Assembly: GCA_948470475.1 (NCBI GenBank)
Contig: OX419335.1
Span: 23,697,234-23,761,233 of the forward strand
DNA length: 64,000 bases
Source: Galaxea fascicularis
Lineage: Eukaryota > Cnidaria > Anthozoa > Scleractinia > Euphylliidae
Reading direction: 5' to 3'
The translations under genes and the position numbers were made by a program. Shown here one piece after another: positions 11,380 through 24,100 of the stretch. The stretch's first letter is position 1. Each line of letters opens with the position of its first letter. The notes under the pieces are model-generated. The model was not told where the DNA came from. It worked only from the letters and a program-made list of their open reading frames with translations, and ran no database searches.

Positions 11380-12814
11380 TGAAGATATATGAAGTGCAGA
11401 CGTTTGAAGGTTTAACTATCCTGAGGTCGCCCGCAAGACACTGAGCTCCGTAGCGCTGCCCTCTGCTCAAGGCTCTAAATTTGAAATTCAAAATTAGCGG
11501 GCACTGCATCACGCGCGCAGATTCAGTATATTTTGCCTGATTGGATCAAAGTAAGTTGATTGGCATTTTGACGTAATCAACCAAGAAGATAGAGTGGCAG
11601 CGCAGGTCACAAAGTTATCTGCAATTCGATAGTGTAACAATTATCATGATTCTCGTTGAGTCTCCGAAACTGCGACAATTTGGGGAAAAGGTAACTGATT
11701 GAGATAGCTGAAGCACGGGGAGGGGTTGAGCTATCTTAAACTAGTCTTTCGTAGCTTTTGCACGTGGGCCCATCATCTAAATTAAGAAAGCTGAAGAATT
11801 TCGACTATGTAAGACGGTCGGGTAACATGAAATCATGTGATGTATCGTGACCCGAAGGCTTTATATTTATTTTGAGAAGACATTGGCAAGTCAAAGCTGG
11901 CTGGTTTTGGCGATCAGTAAATTAAGCCTGCATTGTTTTAGGCAAGCTGTCAAATATGATTGCGTTTGCTGCCGCATAACCTTTCATGCAGGCGACCAAC
12001 GGCATCAAGTAACGGGAAATTAAAGCAGCATTTATTTTTATTTTGTGCCCATTCCATGTTGTATTAAATATCAGTATCCGTAGAACATGGGACTCTACTC
12101 CGGACAATTGGCGTAAAGTTTTTCACTGCAGCCGAGATGTCGCCACTGATAACATCACGTGCCCTTGTCAGGGCCAACGTCACGAAAAGGTACCTCACGA
12201 AAACCTTTCCTAAGTTACATTATTTTATTTTTAAACAGAGTATTATGGTAACTGTACAGTAAAGTCGTCTGCAAACTTTTTACTGTTGAACAGCGCCTAC
12301 TGTGGTGGTTACAATGGCTTGTTTTTAAATTGGTCATCGTGCAATAAATTAATAAAGGCTACTGTAGGCTCTCTCCGTACCGCGTATACCGCGTGCCTGA
12401 GCGCGGGCTCTTTTTCCGAAAGAGCGGTTGGTACTCGCGTTGTACCCCTTGCGTTGATAAAAGTACGTATTACTTGTATCACATATCAGCGTTTACTTCT
12501 GAGTACTGAACAATCACCATCGATTCTGATCTAATCATGCAAGCATGTATAGAAAAAAAATGTAGAAAAAGCAACAACGAAAATGTTATCGGTTTCAGCC
12601 CAATAAACCGATCAAACAATGATCAGTCCAGCTAGCGACCTACAACTGCGAAGTCCGGTATGCATGCCTTGTTTTAAGTTGTTTATTTTGCTAACAAACT
12701 TTGTTCGCTTATTAAATTACTTTAAATGTATTAAATATGCCCATTTTCAGTTTTACGAATGATAAAGCAGCTAAATTCTTACTGTACGGTGGCTTTCCTT
12801 CGCCAGCTATTTAT
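11380..12814. other. No gene seen
   Basis: Nothing identifiable on either strand; short open frames have no splice signals or recognisable motifs. Confidence 0.4.
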
Positions 12815-13057
12815 ATCTTGTGTGCTGCAGCGTTTGGCAGACTTGAGCAGCTACTTGACAGCTATCGTCGGGCTGCCGAACAGCTGCAAAACACTGCAAC
12901 GCGCTTCAAAGGGCTGCACAGCGTTTCTGCAGCGCGCTGCAACTTAACTTTAGCTGCGAAAAGACTTCCAAAACGCTGCAAATCGACGGCAAATCCGCTG
13001 TTCAGCCATTTCGCAGCGCTTTTGCGGCGCTGCACAGCGCTGCTTGTTTCGTACGGG
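12815..13057 (-). repeat. Dispersed repeat rich in CAGCGCTGC, copy B (inverted)
   Basis: Minus-strand relative of 7087-7290: ends in TTTCGTACGGG (13047-13057) and contains GCAGCGCTGC words. In both copies the corresponding strand reads SAA-x-WL near the CCCGTACGAAA end, confirming the relation, but neither codes for a plausible protein. Confidence 0.5.
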
Positions 13058-13079
13058 TTTGCAGCTGGCAAGAAAGTGA

Positions 13080-13180
13080 TTCAATGGCAAAATGTAAGGA
13101 AAAGAGTGGATGGGTGGGTGCATGCATGAATGGGATGGGACAGGAGGGTAGGAGGGAGAGAGGATAGGATAGGGATAGGG
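13080..13180. repeat. G-rich low-complexity tail (GGGATA and GGGTGG words)
   Basis: Simple sequence rich in GGATAGGGATAGGG and GGATGGGTGGG. On the minus strand it follows the 3' end of the LINE fragment, so it fits a retrotransposon tail. Confidence 0.6.
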
Positions 13181-13392
13181 AAACTTTATTTATACACGGT
13201 AACTTTATCAAATTTACATATGTAGTTTACATAGGAAGTCTGCTCTACCTAAAAGCCGTGTGGTATACTAATACAAACAGAACTACAGAATGTGTAGTAA
13301 AATTACATAATTTAATCAGTTAATGTAATTGAACGCATCCACAGAAGGCAATTCTCTAATGTGATCTGGAAGTGCATTCCAAATTAATGCCC
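13181..13392 (-). mobile_element. Truncated 3' end of a non-LTR retrotransposon
   Basis: Minus strand 13392-13316 encodes GALIWNALPDHIRELPSVDA followed by FNYIN and a stop. The xWNxLPxxIR...S..F pattern is the usual C-terminus of CR1/L2/Jockey-type reverse transcriptase ORFs. A roughly 130-base 3' UTR with AATAAAG and then a simple-repeat tail follows. The rest of the element is missing; upstream is a GGGA-rich low-complexity stretch (13395-13500). Confidence 0.7.
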
Positions 13393-13560
13393 CTGGAGGG
13401 AGGGAGGGAGGGATGGGCTGAGATGGATGGGGTGGGATAGGAAGGAGGGAGGGATGGGATGCAATGGGAGCGAGAAGGGAGGGAGGAGGCCTGTGGCAGG
13501 GGAGCTGGGGGCAGGGGTACTCGGCCCTCCCTCGTCCCCCCAGAATTTTTGGAAGTTGAA

Positions 13561-14509
13561 ATAACAATTTTATAAAAAAAGAAATGATTAAAACAAATTC
13601 ATTCGCAAGCACAGTGGTTTGGCAAATTTTTGAATATCCTCAAAAAGGTCTCCTTTTTAACAAAGTCAACACAAACTGTGGGATTGTGAACATTATCTAT
13701 CTTATGTAACTCTTTTTAGCAAAAACATCATCTGTTAAGTGAATTCGCTTCAGCTTTCAAACATCATTGCCATTCTTCCATTAACTCACTGAATTTGTCA
13801 ACTGTAGCGGCAGACTGTCGAATTTTAACGATCGGTTCCAAGTTTATAAAGAGAAAAAAATTCGCTATTGTGTGGTAACGTCCTCCATAAAACATGAAAT
13901 TTGGCAATTTCACGTCGTAGTCTTGTAGGGATGCCAAAGAAATGTACCAATAATTAAAAGTATGATGAACATGCAGAGACGTTTTGCTAAGTAAACCTAT
14001 TGTTCTGATTTCCCTTTGCTGTCACCGACGTGTCACCTTTAGGGCCCTTATGTCCATTTTTTGAAAGGGGGTGGGGGGCGGGAGTAGCTTTGCATGTCCA
14101 ATTTGCTGGACCTACTCAGTTATTTTTCCCTTCGCAACGGGCCTGGGAAGGGATGGATAGATACCATGGCCTCCCAACATAAATTTGTAGGAGGGTGTCT
14201 GCCATGTCCAATTGCAATTCGGACTACGGGTTTAGTCAGTACACTTTTAGAGCCTGGGGCGGTTGATTTGTTTTGTGTTGCTTTGTTTTCTTTTGTTTAT
14301 GTTTTTTTTTTCCATGATTTAACCACCGATAAAATCCTATTTAAGAGTAACTATATTGAAGGATGGATTGCAATCAAGAAAAAAAAATATTTAAGTTTTT
14401 AAAAAAGACTCAGTGACAGAAACCTTTGGATTAAAAGTGATTATTACCAACAAACATAGTCTTTGTCTGAGCAAAGTCGAACTGAAATAACTGAACACTA
14501 CTGATTCGG
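13561..14509. other. No gene seen
   Basis: No recognisable coding or structural element. Confidence 0.4.
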
Positions 14510-14511
14510 TA

Positions 14512-15011
14512 CACTCTTTTTTTTAATAAGAACAAACTTAATAAGAACATTGAGGCTGAAATCGCTAGAAAAATAAGAACAATTTAAGAACAATCTGAGG
14601 CTGAAATTTTTTTCAACAAACAAACATCAGTCCGCGACGACAGTGTAAAGCCAAATTCCCCTAAGGTTGCTTGCTTTCGCTTTGACATCTTGATGGATGA
14701 GAAAACATGTAGCGCCACGCATGCAAACAGTGCTTTGGTACAGTATAATATGATCCACGTTCTGTAAGCTTCGCCCATTTTTTACAATTATTAAATCCAA
14801 CTGTTTAATGTTTATCTATGGTTTAGGCACCCTGTAGGTCAGGGTCCCTACAGTGAAGTACTGTAAAGTACGGTATAACCACATTTGGGGCCATTAGAGA
14901 ACACAGAATTTTAAGAACAAAATAAGAACATTTTGAGGCTGAAATGGCCGAAAAAATAAGAACATCGAGCCTGAGCTAAATTTTACTGGTTCTTATTAAA
15001 AAAAAAGAGTG
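14512..15011. mobile_element. Mariner-type MITE, 500 bp, TA-flanked
   Basis: Ends are CACTCTTTTTTTTAATAAGA and the matching inverted end AATAAGAAC/GTTCTTATT...GAGTG, flanked by TA at 14510-14511 and 15012-15013. Internal copies of AATAAGAACA and GAGGCTGAAAT occur in both halves in opposite orientation. TA target duplication fits Tc1/mariner-type transposition. No transposase frame. Confidence 0.75.
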
Positions 15012-15013
15012 TA

Positions 15014-18000
15014 AGTTTACTGACAGGTTTAAAAACTTGACATGCTGTCGAACCCATGGATGATTTCTAAGAGCAGATTTATCAGTTTAAGGGTAAAGGT
15101 TTCTCTACAATACCTGTGCACAAACATTGAAACGCCCATTATGGAGATATTTGGGAGATATTATGGAGATATTTCTCATGCGCTCTGGCATGCGAAATCT
15201 TGCCGAAATTATTTACGCTCAGCTTCCTAACACACTGCTTTCCTAGAAATACAACTGAGTTAAATGTATTCTAGTCTAATAATTCTTTGAACTTATTAAT
15301 TACTAATTTTACAGCCACCACATGAAAATTAAGACACAAATTACTTCTTTCACTCACCGTTAGGCTTTCACTCCATGTTGCTTTTTGAATTCCTCGGTTC
15401 GCTAGAGTATCTGCAAGTACAAACGCAAGAGGCCTTGGAAACGAAGTGTTAAATCCTCCTGAAGTGCCTTCAGCAAAGACAGAATTGCTTAATCTTCTGC
15501 GCTAGAATATAAGCAGTTTTAGGTAACTCTTTTTGAAGAGGAAAAAGAAGGACAAACAAAATCTGCCACCGTCGACAAGACTCGTCAAAACTCTGCTATT
15601 TACCTGCAGTATTTTATGGTTGCCATGCAACAGATAACACTAAGCCTTTGCGGCACGAGAGTCTGCACAGGGTACCTGTTTCAGTACTGAAATCAGGCTT
15701 TCATAATTTTTGCAAAACAATTCAGTAAGACGCGACTGAGAAGCGCTCGTACGTTAAAACAGCTGTACACGTCGTTGCGTGTTCCACAAGCATCCAAGAA
15801 ATAAAACCAACCAATAAACAAACAAATTAAACTAAAAATAACCCGAGCGCAGCGTCCATCCAGTCGTTCAATTCAGTAACATTAAGGTGATTCCTGTGTT
15901 TTGCACCCTACTGCGCAGCGGATTTTATTGTCGGTCCGCATGCTAAGGATAAACAAGGTCATTTTTGCAAGAAAAAACGGCTGAATCGATCTATAATTGT
16001 ATCAAACGTCTTGAAAAAGGAGTGGCTCGCGTATAGTTTGAATTTAGCTTATACAGATACAGTGTACTGTTCAACAAACTATTTAAGAGGACGATTTTAG
16101 CGTGACATTTTTACTGCCCGGAAGATGAGTTGTGGAATTGTGAGTCCTTGCAAATATCCTTGATGAAGGTTGCAAGACATGTAAAATGCCTTTTAGGCTT
16201 TCCGACTGAACAGATGAGACAATCCCGGCATGTACATAAACTCGACCTAGTCTCCTCTCGGCCTTAAAGCTTTTCAAACAGGATTTTCCCGCTTTGAGGA
16301 TCACTAACTCAGCAATAAGCACGCTGACCCCCACTTTTTAATGTATGAATTTAAATGACAGAAGGTTAACTACAATATATCTCGATTTGAAAGAAAGTTT
16401 AAAATTCTGCCTTAAAATATTTTGATTTTAATGCTGTAAAGAACACGTCTTTAGGTAGTCCTGGGTAGGTGCGCACGCCACGAATTCTTAATTTTGTTAC
16501 ATAATATTAACTCCTGTTTAACTAAGATGGTTTGTAATGTAAGTCCAGGGTCTATTTTGTTGAACATCTCTGATAACTTAACTCAAGAAGGGCTTTTTTT
16601 AGAACTTCTAGTGCCCCTTTCTGCCAACTAAGGTTAAGTAATGCGGAGAACCTCATTGGTTACTTCATTAGTCGCTATAAATAAAAGGACATCTCTGTTG
16701 TGCAAAAACCGTGACCCCTACTTTTTATAACATTTTGTTAAAGCACAAAACATGATTACCAACTGGACGAAGTTGGTGAAACGTGCGAAGGTAAACTTGT
16801 GAAATTTATAAATTGTCATTGCGCATGCGCAACTTGCCCCAGGCCCCAACCGCGCTTTAGAGAGAAAAATCCCTAAAACATGGAGAAAATTATGTGTAGG
16901 ATTTTTTTTTACGAATCCGAGATATTTCAGCCTTGTTTACAAGCGGACGTAAGCAATTGTTGCTAACGTACATGATTGCAATGATAATGACGAAATGATA
17001 TGAATTTACGTGCTTATGACGATATAAATCTCACGGTTACGCGAATTTCCAAAAAATCGATACTTAGAGTTTTGCACCTTGGCAATCGTGAACCATTGGC
17101 ACCATTTTCGATATCCAGAAACTTGTGTACGCCACTCGAGTTTAAGGCTATTTTCTGTTGTGGTCACGTGACTTACCAAATATGGTTGCGACACCAAAAT
17201 ATTGAAAACCTTTTCGAGTGTAAAAACACAGCCAGACAGCTTGCCTGTGCAAGTTAGTGTTTCCAAGATATGAGGGTTGGGAACTTTCCATAGCAACAAT
17301 TTTAGCTAATTTTTCATGTGTACCCCTGCCTTAAGGCATCATAAAGATAATCAAATTGCAAGTCTTTTTCCCGCGTGCTAAGAGTTATCAGGCAATTCGA
17401 GCGGAAGTGGAAAACGCAAGAGCCAAACCGAACTTAAATGAGCTACTTGTACAAGTACTTTGGTTCGCCTTAGAAAAAGACTCTTGAAAAATTCTTTTGG
17501 CCAAGTTTGTCATCCTGTTACTAGATTCGGATCGATTTGGTTGCATCTATCAAGAATTTAACATACCCCCAGCGCTTGCCAGTGTAAATTGGCCAAAGTT
17601 GCCAAAATACGTGCAGCAGGTACTAGGCATAATCCAGCCCTTCTGCTTATACACTGCATGACCACCATAGAAGGATGCAAGTTCGTTCCCATACTTTAGA
17701 ATCGCATTAGTGGATCATTCCCATTAATTTCTGAAGCATGCAGCTCAAAGTCCACCAAGGCATCTAACAATGAGTTTTTGTGCCATAATCTTAAGCCGGT
17801 GATATACGCAGATCAACAAACGTTGAACAGTGTATCATGAAAAGTTAAATATTGAAATAGGCCATTTGACATGTTGAACGTTGTCGAACTAAAATAGAGA
17901 AAAGCTCTATTCCGTTCAACAAGTTGCTGCAACTTTGTTGAACGACAGATATTCCACGATGTAGAGCAGCGTGTCACTAGCTTTAGGTCTAACGAGACAT

Positions 18001-18029
18001 CAAAGATAGAACCGGTTAAAGTAAGCTAA
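15014..18029. other. No gene seen (3 kb)
   Basis: Short open frames only. GTTGAACGTTG and related words recur at 17820-17950 and may be part of another small repeat. Confidence 0.4.
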
Positions 18030-18112
18030 GGCAAGGTTCAGACGCCGCTCCACTCATGTGTCGAACCTAAACTGATGAATTAAGTCCGGCAAAAGAGCGG
18101 CGTCTGAAACTG

Positions 18113-18156
<44 letters not shown>

Positions 18157-18157
18157 G

Positions 18158-18204
<47 letters not shown>

Positions 18205-18329
18205 GCGGCGCTCTTCTCATGCGCCGAACGAAATGCATTAATTATGACAATGTATAAATGTATAATGCCTTCTCCGTATATAATATACATATAAGGTTCG
18301 ACACACGGTGCGCCGTCTGAATCAGCTGC

Positions 18330-18368
<39 letters not shown>

Positions 18369-18405
18369 TGTTCGGCACATGAGTGGAGCGGCGTCTGAAT
18401 GGGCC
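18030..18405. mobile_element. Harbinger-like MITE, 376 bp
   Basis: Terminal inverted repeats of about 35 bp share TTCAGACGCCGCTCCACTCA, with outer ends GGCAAGG and GGGCC (as GGCCCA on the complement). TAA flanks both ends (18027-18029 and 18406-18408), the PIF/Harbinger type of duplication. Internal inverted words such as GAGCGGCGTCTGAA repeat the ends. Non-coding. Confidence 0.8.
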
Positions 18406-18408
18406 TAA

Positions 18409-21124
18409 GCTGCGCACATCAAGACCAAAACGGACACACAACCCTTCTCATTTCCATTTAGTTTCTATTTTAGGTCTCCCAAAACCACATCAAAGGTAAA
18501 CCGGTTTAACCCAGATTATCCTCTTTATTACCGAGACTGTTCACTGTTCAGTGTTAGGAGTATCTTCTTAAACTGTAATAGTACTTTGCGAAGACTTCGG
18601 GAAGTACATGCAAGGATGAAGAAAATGAACGACTAAGGTACTATACAAGTACAGACATAATTTATATTGTTGTGAAACAGGAGATCAAGTGGCCCAGGAG
18701 GGCAAACATTACCTTTCACTCGATCAACCCTTCTTACACGCCTACTGGCGCATTGGGGTCTCCTAAGAGAATTCATGATCAATAGAGGCTTTTGGGGACA
18801 GGTGGTCAGTTCATCGCCCAAAAAAGATTACCTTCTCGGAAATATAATCTGCTCTTACAATTAGAAACAAGTACGAGTGTTAAATAAGAAAAGAACGTAA
18901 CAGAGCGATTTCCTACTGAGTTCAACTGGCTGCGTTTTCCAAGGAAAGGGGCTTCCTGTGGTATTGGCAAAATTCATTTTGCGCCTTCAACGGCAAAAGT
19001 GATGCGACCTTATCGGCTAAGGAGAGTAAAAATATATATGCTGACTTTATCAAAAGGTACTATGTATTATGTTACCAAATTAAAAGTAGTGGGCGTTTAC
19101 CCCAAAAATTATATTAATTCTAAAATAATTCATTGAATCCAAGAACATAAAATTCAATGTAAAATTCACTAACAAAATGTATGACGTAGAGAGTCTGCAA
19201 GAACAAAGCACAGACATTTGAATAAGGGCATCAAATGCAAATTAAAAATGGTTCAAATTTAAATTTATGGTTCAGTTTACGAATACTGATAGGAGTGATT
19301 CTATATATAATTTATAGCCACATGTATAATAAAACTAATTATTAAAAACATTTTGAAAAAATGTTCCTAAATTTGTAACGCAACTGATAGCAAACCTTGT
19401 TGTACAGTTTTCAATCAGCTACATGCACAGTCAATTACTCCTAAACATGAAAATTTTACAAGCAGTTCAGCTGTGATGTGGGAGATCCACTGGATCAATA
19501 ATTATTTTTGCTTCTTAATTGGAGAAAGTTAATTGATGTACTACAAAAACTGTCATTTCATAAAACATGAAATCCAAAGACGTGTTGGGTAAACACATTT
19601 TTGTCTGTTGCCTCAATGGGCAAACAAAGAGAGTTGAATTAAAATTTAAAAACCTACATTTATGCAAGTTCTACATGAAGTGAAGCTTTTAAGTATCACT
19701 ATGTTTGCAAAACTGCTCTTTTGGAGGGGTTGGTCTATTTTATGTACTCTTTTTTTATGACCTGATCATCACCATAAAACAAAAAAGGGTACCCTACTTT
19801 AAGCAACCTTACACGTAAAAGCAAAATTAACAGACATTTTACAGTACCAGTCAAATCAAAGTTGACAGTCCCTTGAAACTTGAACACCTTAACATGAACC
19901 TTAACCCTTTAACTCTCAAGATCTGATTAGCAATTCTCCCTTCACACTGCCATACATATCCTTGTAAATTAGTTATGAGAGTGTGGTTTTATATGTTAAA
20001 GTACAGTAACTCCAGGTGGTAAAATAATTAATTTGTCTATTCTCATAACCTGTTTGCTTTAAAATGCATTGAAATTGCAAGGAGAAATTATATGTTAATC
20101 ACTCCTGGGAATTAAAGGGTAAATCCTTGAAACTATAGAAACTACATACATGTACCTCTTATTAATCGAGTTCGAGGTCAGTACTGTAAGTTACAGACCG
20201 AGTTTTTTCCCGTTCGCTTATGGCCCAAGCGCAAAGCATGCGGACCATAAAACAACAGGAAAAAATGAGGATCCGTAACTTACAGTACGGATCGAGAAAA
20301 CGAGGTTAGTAAGGTATTTATTAGGTTAATCAGGCTGCAATGGTCCCAAACAATTGCCTGCTTTGGAAAAGAGTAAGGGCCTGGGAATGAATCCAAACTC
20401 TATTGAAAGTCAATCAAAATTAGTACATGTAGTTTGAGCATGCTTGGTTGAAAAGCCACTAGAAAACATGCATTAAAAAAATCAAGAAATTCTCATACAA
20501 ATGTCTCTATTTCGGAAAGTGTGTCCCCCATCCATTTGTTCAACTCTTATTCAACTGAACAAGTTGAAAGTTGGTATTAAAGGTGACCATTCTTGAGACA
20601 CTCTTTCATGAGGCGAAAACAATATTATATTTTCCAACCGAAAAATTCAAAAAGATTTGTTCTCAGGCCCCTACTCCTTATTACATGCATAGAAATACTG
20701 AAAGTGGCACTGTTGCACAAGTGCTGTATTAAGGATCAAAAGAGTGTTAAAATAACTGCTATAATCACATCTTTACATAAACAAAAGGCTACCGCAAACA
20801 AAGAGGAATACATGTATACTAAAATGTGATTTTAAAAAGGAGAGCAGTCTTGCATGTACTTAACAAATTTAAAACAAAGTTTAAAAAATTGTGATGGCTA
20901 ACTCTCTCAAGTCTTCATTGATGTACATGTACATTGTAAAAGCATAGTTGTTGGTACTAATAACAGTAAAAACACTGTAACAGTGTACCTTTTCTCGAAT
21001 GTTCAACAATGACCACCTAGAATAAGTCTGATGTATGGGAGATTTGATTATTTTTCACCTTCTTGGTAGGTCAAATGCAATGCATGTGAAAAGGTGGATT
21101 TACAATTTCCAGGCTAAAATGAGG
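18409..21124. other. No gene seen; downstream flank of the ASB gene
   Basis: AT-rich. Contains a small fold-back at about 20165-20310: TACTGTAAGTTAC (20182-20194) and GTAACTTACAGTA (20275-20287) are exact inverse copies, each with CGAG words outside, likely a small inverted-repeat element. The stretch next to 21124 would be the 3' UTR of the minus-strand ASB gene. Confidence 0.4.
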
Positions 21125-24100
21125 CTAATCATACTTGTATAAAAGAAAATCTTTCATTATATTTGGAACTGGTAGCCTTGCTATCTCACCAAGACGTCTG
21201 GCACCAAGTGCATCTCGAATGACAAATCGACAAGAATCTTGTAGACTTCTTGGATTTTCTAAACAAAGAAATGAGGAAGAATTACTTATAACGTACGGTG
21301 TAAAAAAATATATATATATTTTCATACCACTGGAATCATCTCCAGATCTACACTGTAAAGACTCTAAGTCAAAACTTGAATAGTGGCTGGGAAAGACCTG
21401 GCACTCAGCAGTACTACTGTATTTTCACTTTCTCTATACCGCTCTCTCATTTGTGAGACAAGTATGTTCCCGATATAATGATAATTATTATGTTTGGTCT
21501 AGAAGCATACATTTACACTGTACAATGCCCTACAGAGACAGCAATTTTCTGCCCTCAGTGTCAGCCTACACTGCTAAATTTTTAAAGACAAACAAAAACT
21601 GTCAGGCATTTTGCTCTTGCAACAAAGACAGGCCATCTGATAGGGTGCGATAAAAAATCAGAAATTGTGCGATATTTTCAGCGTAGATTGTGTGATAAGA
21701 AAGGACTATTATGCGGTAAATTATGCAAATTATGCATTTTTTCCTCAACTATCTTAAGCTTGTTTTACTAGGATTCTGAGAAAGAAAACCACTTTTGTGG
21801 TGCTCTAACAGCAATTTTTTCATAAGGGAACAAAAAAAGCAATTATGAGTGAATTGGGATAAAAATTTAATTATGACACATAATTATAAACCAAACTGAG
21901 GTACGATGCACCACCTTGGCTCAAAGTTGGTACATTTTCTTGTTTCTATTGCAGTATTATTTTGTTGTTTACATCACCGAAGCTTTTTCATTGCAGGTTC
22001 CCCCATTCAACAGCTATAAAGTGGCTATTCACTGGGATATCTTCGTCTAAGCATAAATATTTTGCAAACAGAGAAGTGGCCAGTGATTACATTTTTACCC
22101 AATATAGTGAATTGTTAAAAAAAAGGAAGAACTAGGAATTTGTAGTGGCATGGGTATATGCATATTTGCATCAACCCAGCGATGTGCCACCCATTTATTC
22201 CAAAACTAACTTGAATACCCAAAATGTTACATTCTCTTAACTCTAGTATTCTCAATTTGAACTCAGGCCACCCTGGTGGGGACCTATGGCATCCCGGCCT
22301 GCCCGTCATTGCATTATCTTCAGTTCACAAATACACTGTAGCTGATAAATCACAATTACATTTCCATATCCAGTGTCAAGAGGGAAAATAACTAGATCCA
22401 GAGTCTCATTTGTAAAGATCAACAAAATGATCATTTTTCTATTTAGATGATTGATTACAACATTGCACGATGAACAAAACATCAGTCCATCATCCACGTG
22501 GAACGTACCAATGGCGTATTTTCCTGCTCGGTCTTTGGCAGTCAAATTTGGAGGGGTGCGATTTGGTTTTCCCAGTAGTTGAACACGAAGGGACAGTAGG
22601 CGTTTTCACTATAAATTTGTCCATGAGGACGCCGGCGATGTACGCGAAAGAACTGAAAGAAGCTTACATTTTGTTGTCGAACAACGCTTCCCTGATAAAA
22701 ATCTTGCTTATTTCCAATTACCACGCACTTACAACGTGAGTATAGAAGGATCATATGTCATGGATTTATAACAGCAATTCTGATGGGCTCAAAGAAAAGA
22801 GTTGTTTACGTTGCATCAATAGGAAATCCTTTAAAAATGAAAAAACTAACACCAGGCCCCGGACCTCCCAAAAACGTAAATACATGTAACGCCAGGAACT
22901 TCGATTGTTTGTGAAATTTGATAGTTTCAGAACGTTTCTTGGGCTTTTTCGAAAGTAAATTGTCTTGAAACTAAGTACAGATGAGGAATTTTTTCAGATA
23001 AGGCATTTATTTATGGTTTATTTTTTAAGAATTGTGTGATTTTTTTATGAATTGTGCGATCGGATGCAATTTGAGGTCAATTGTGCGAAATCGCACCACC
23101 GCGTAACATCAGATGGCCTGCAAAGAGCACTTGTGTGTCTACAAGCATGGAATTGTGTTGACCTTGACCATTTAACAGTAGCTACATGTAAATGTGTACA
23201 GGAAAAAAATGCCACTGAACTCTAAAAGAAGCTTCACAAGAATAGAAGCCATTTGTTGACTGCACTGCATAGTACATGAAAGTTGCATGATTTCCCATTC
23301 TTGTTTCATGTACTGTACCCTTTAGTGTTTTTCAACCTTTGAATATCAGTCCAGTTTTACAATGATTGGCGACAAGTTGCCAGCTACATACTAATGCACT
23401 AGTCATTTGGTTCATTTCCCCCCCCCTCCCCCAACCCCGCCACCTGCTGGAATTTTGTTGGACAATAGTGGGGGAAATACCGTAACATTGCAATCATTTC
23501 ATTCCCCAACCCCAGAGAATTTGCCTTAAATTTACCTGATCTTGTATTCACCTGGGGTTAGTAGTAGGGGAATTACCGCTATTTTGTGATGTCATGCACA
23601 TGTACTACACACGAACTTTGTGCTTTGTCTACATGAAGTATGGGGGATCAACCTTCACATACAGTAGACAAACTTTTCCATCAGGTTTGTGCTCGGAAGA
23701 TGGACCACATTGTGGACAAGTTTATTGGTTGGTGTATTTTATATTTTAAATATAAAATATTGATTTTTAATGCTATTAACAGAGACCAAATATCGCCCAT
23801 TTTGTTGTACCCCATGCAGGCCAATTTAGTGTGTTGAAAAATCTGTTGTCTTTGAAATGCTGAAAGAAGCGCATCCCTGGAGGGTGGGGTGTTTGTATCA
23901 GAAATTTGCCCGACAGGGTGAGGGAATTTACAGTGTATTTAAATTACCCTAGTACATTTGCGAATTCTCCTGCTATGTCCTGGGGTTATGGGGGTGGGGG
24001 AACCAATTAATGACTAGTGCATAACAGCCATCTTGCTTCTGTTTTAAATTTCGACAAGATGCCTACAACACCATTTCACAATCTCCATTTTAACCAAGAT

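Noticed and set aside
12737..13129. 130-codon frame and overlapping frames on both strands
   Set aside because: Lies over the CAGCGCTGC repeat; composition explained by the repeat, no family resemblance.
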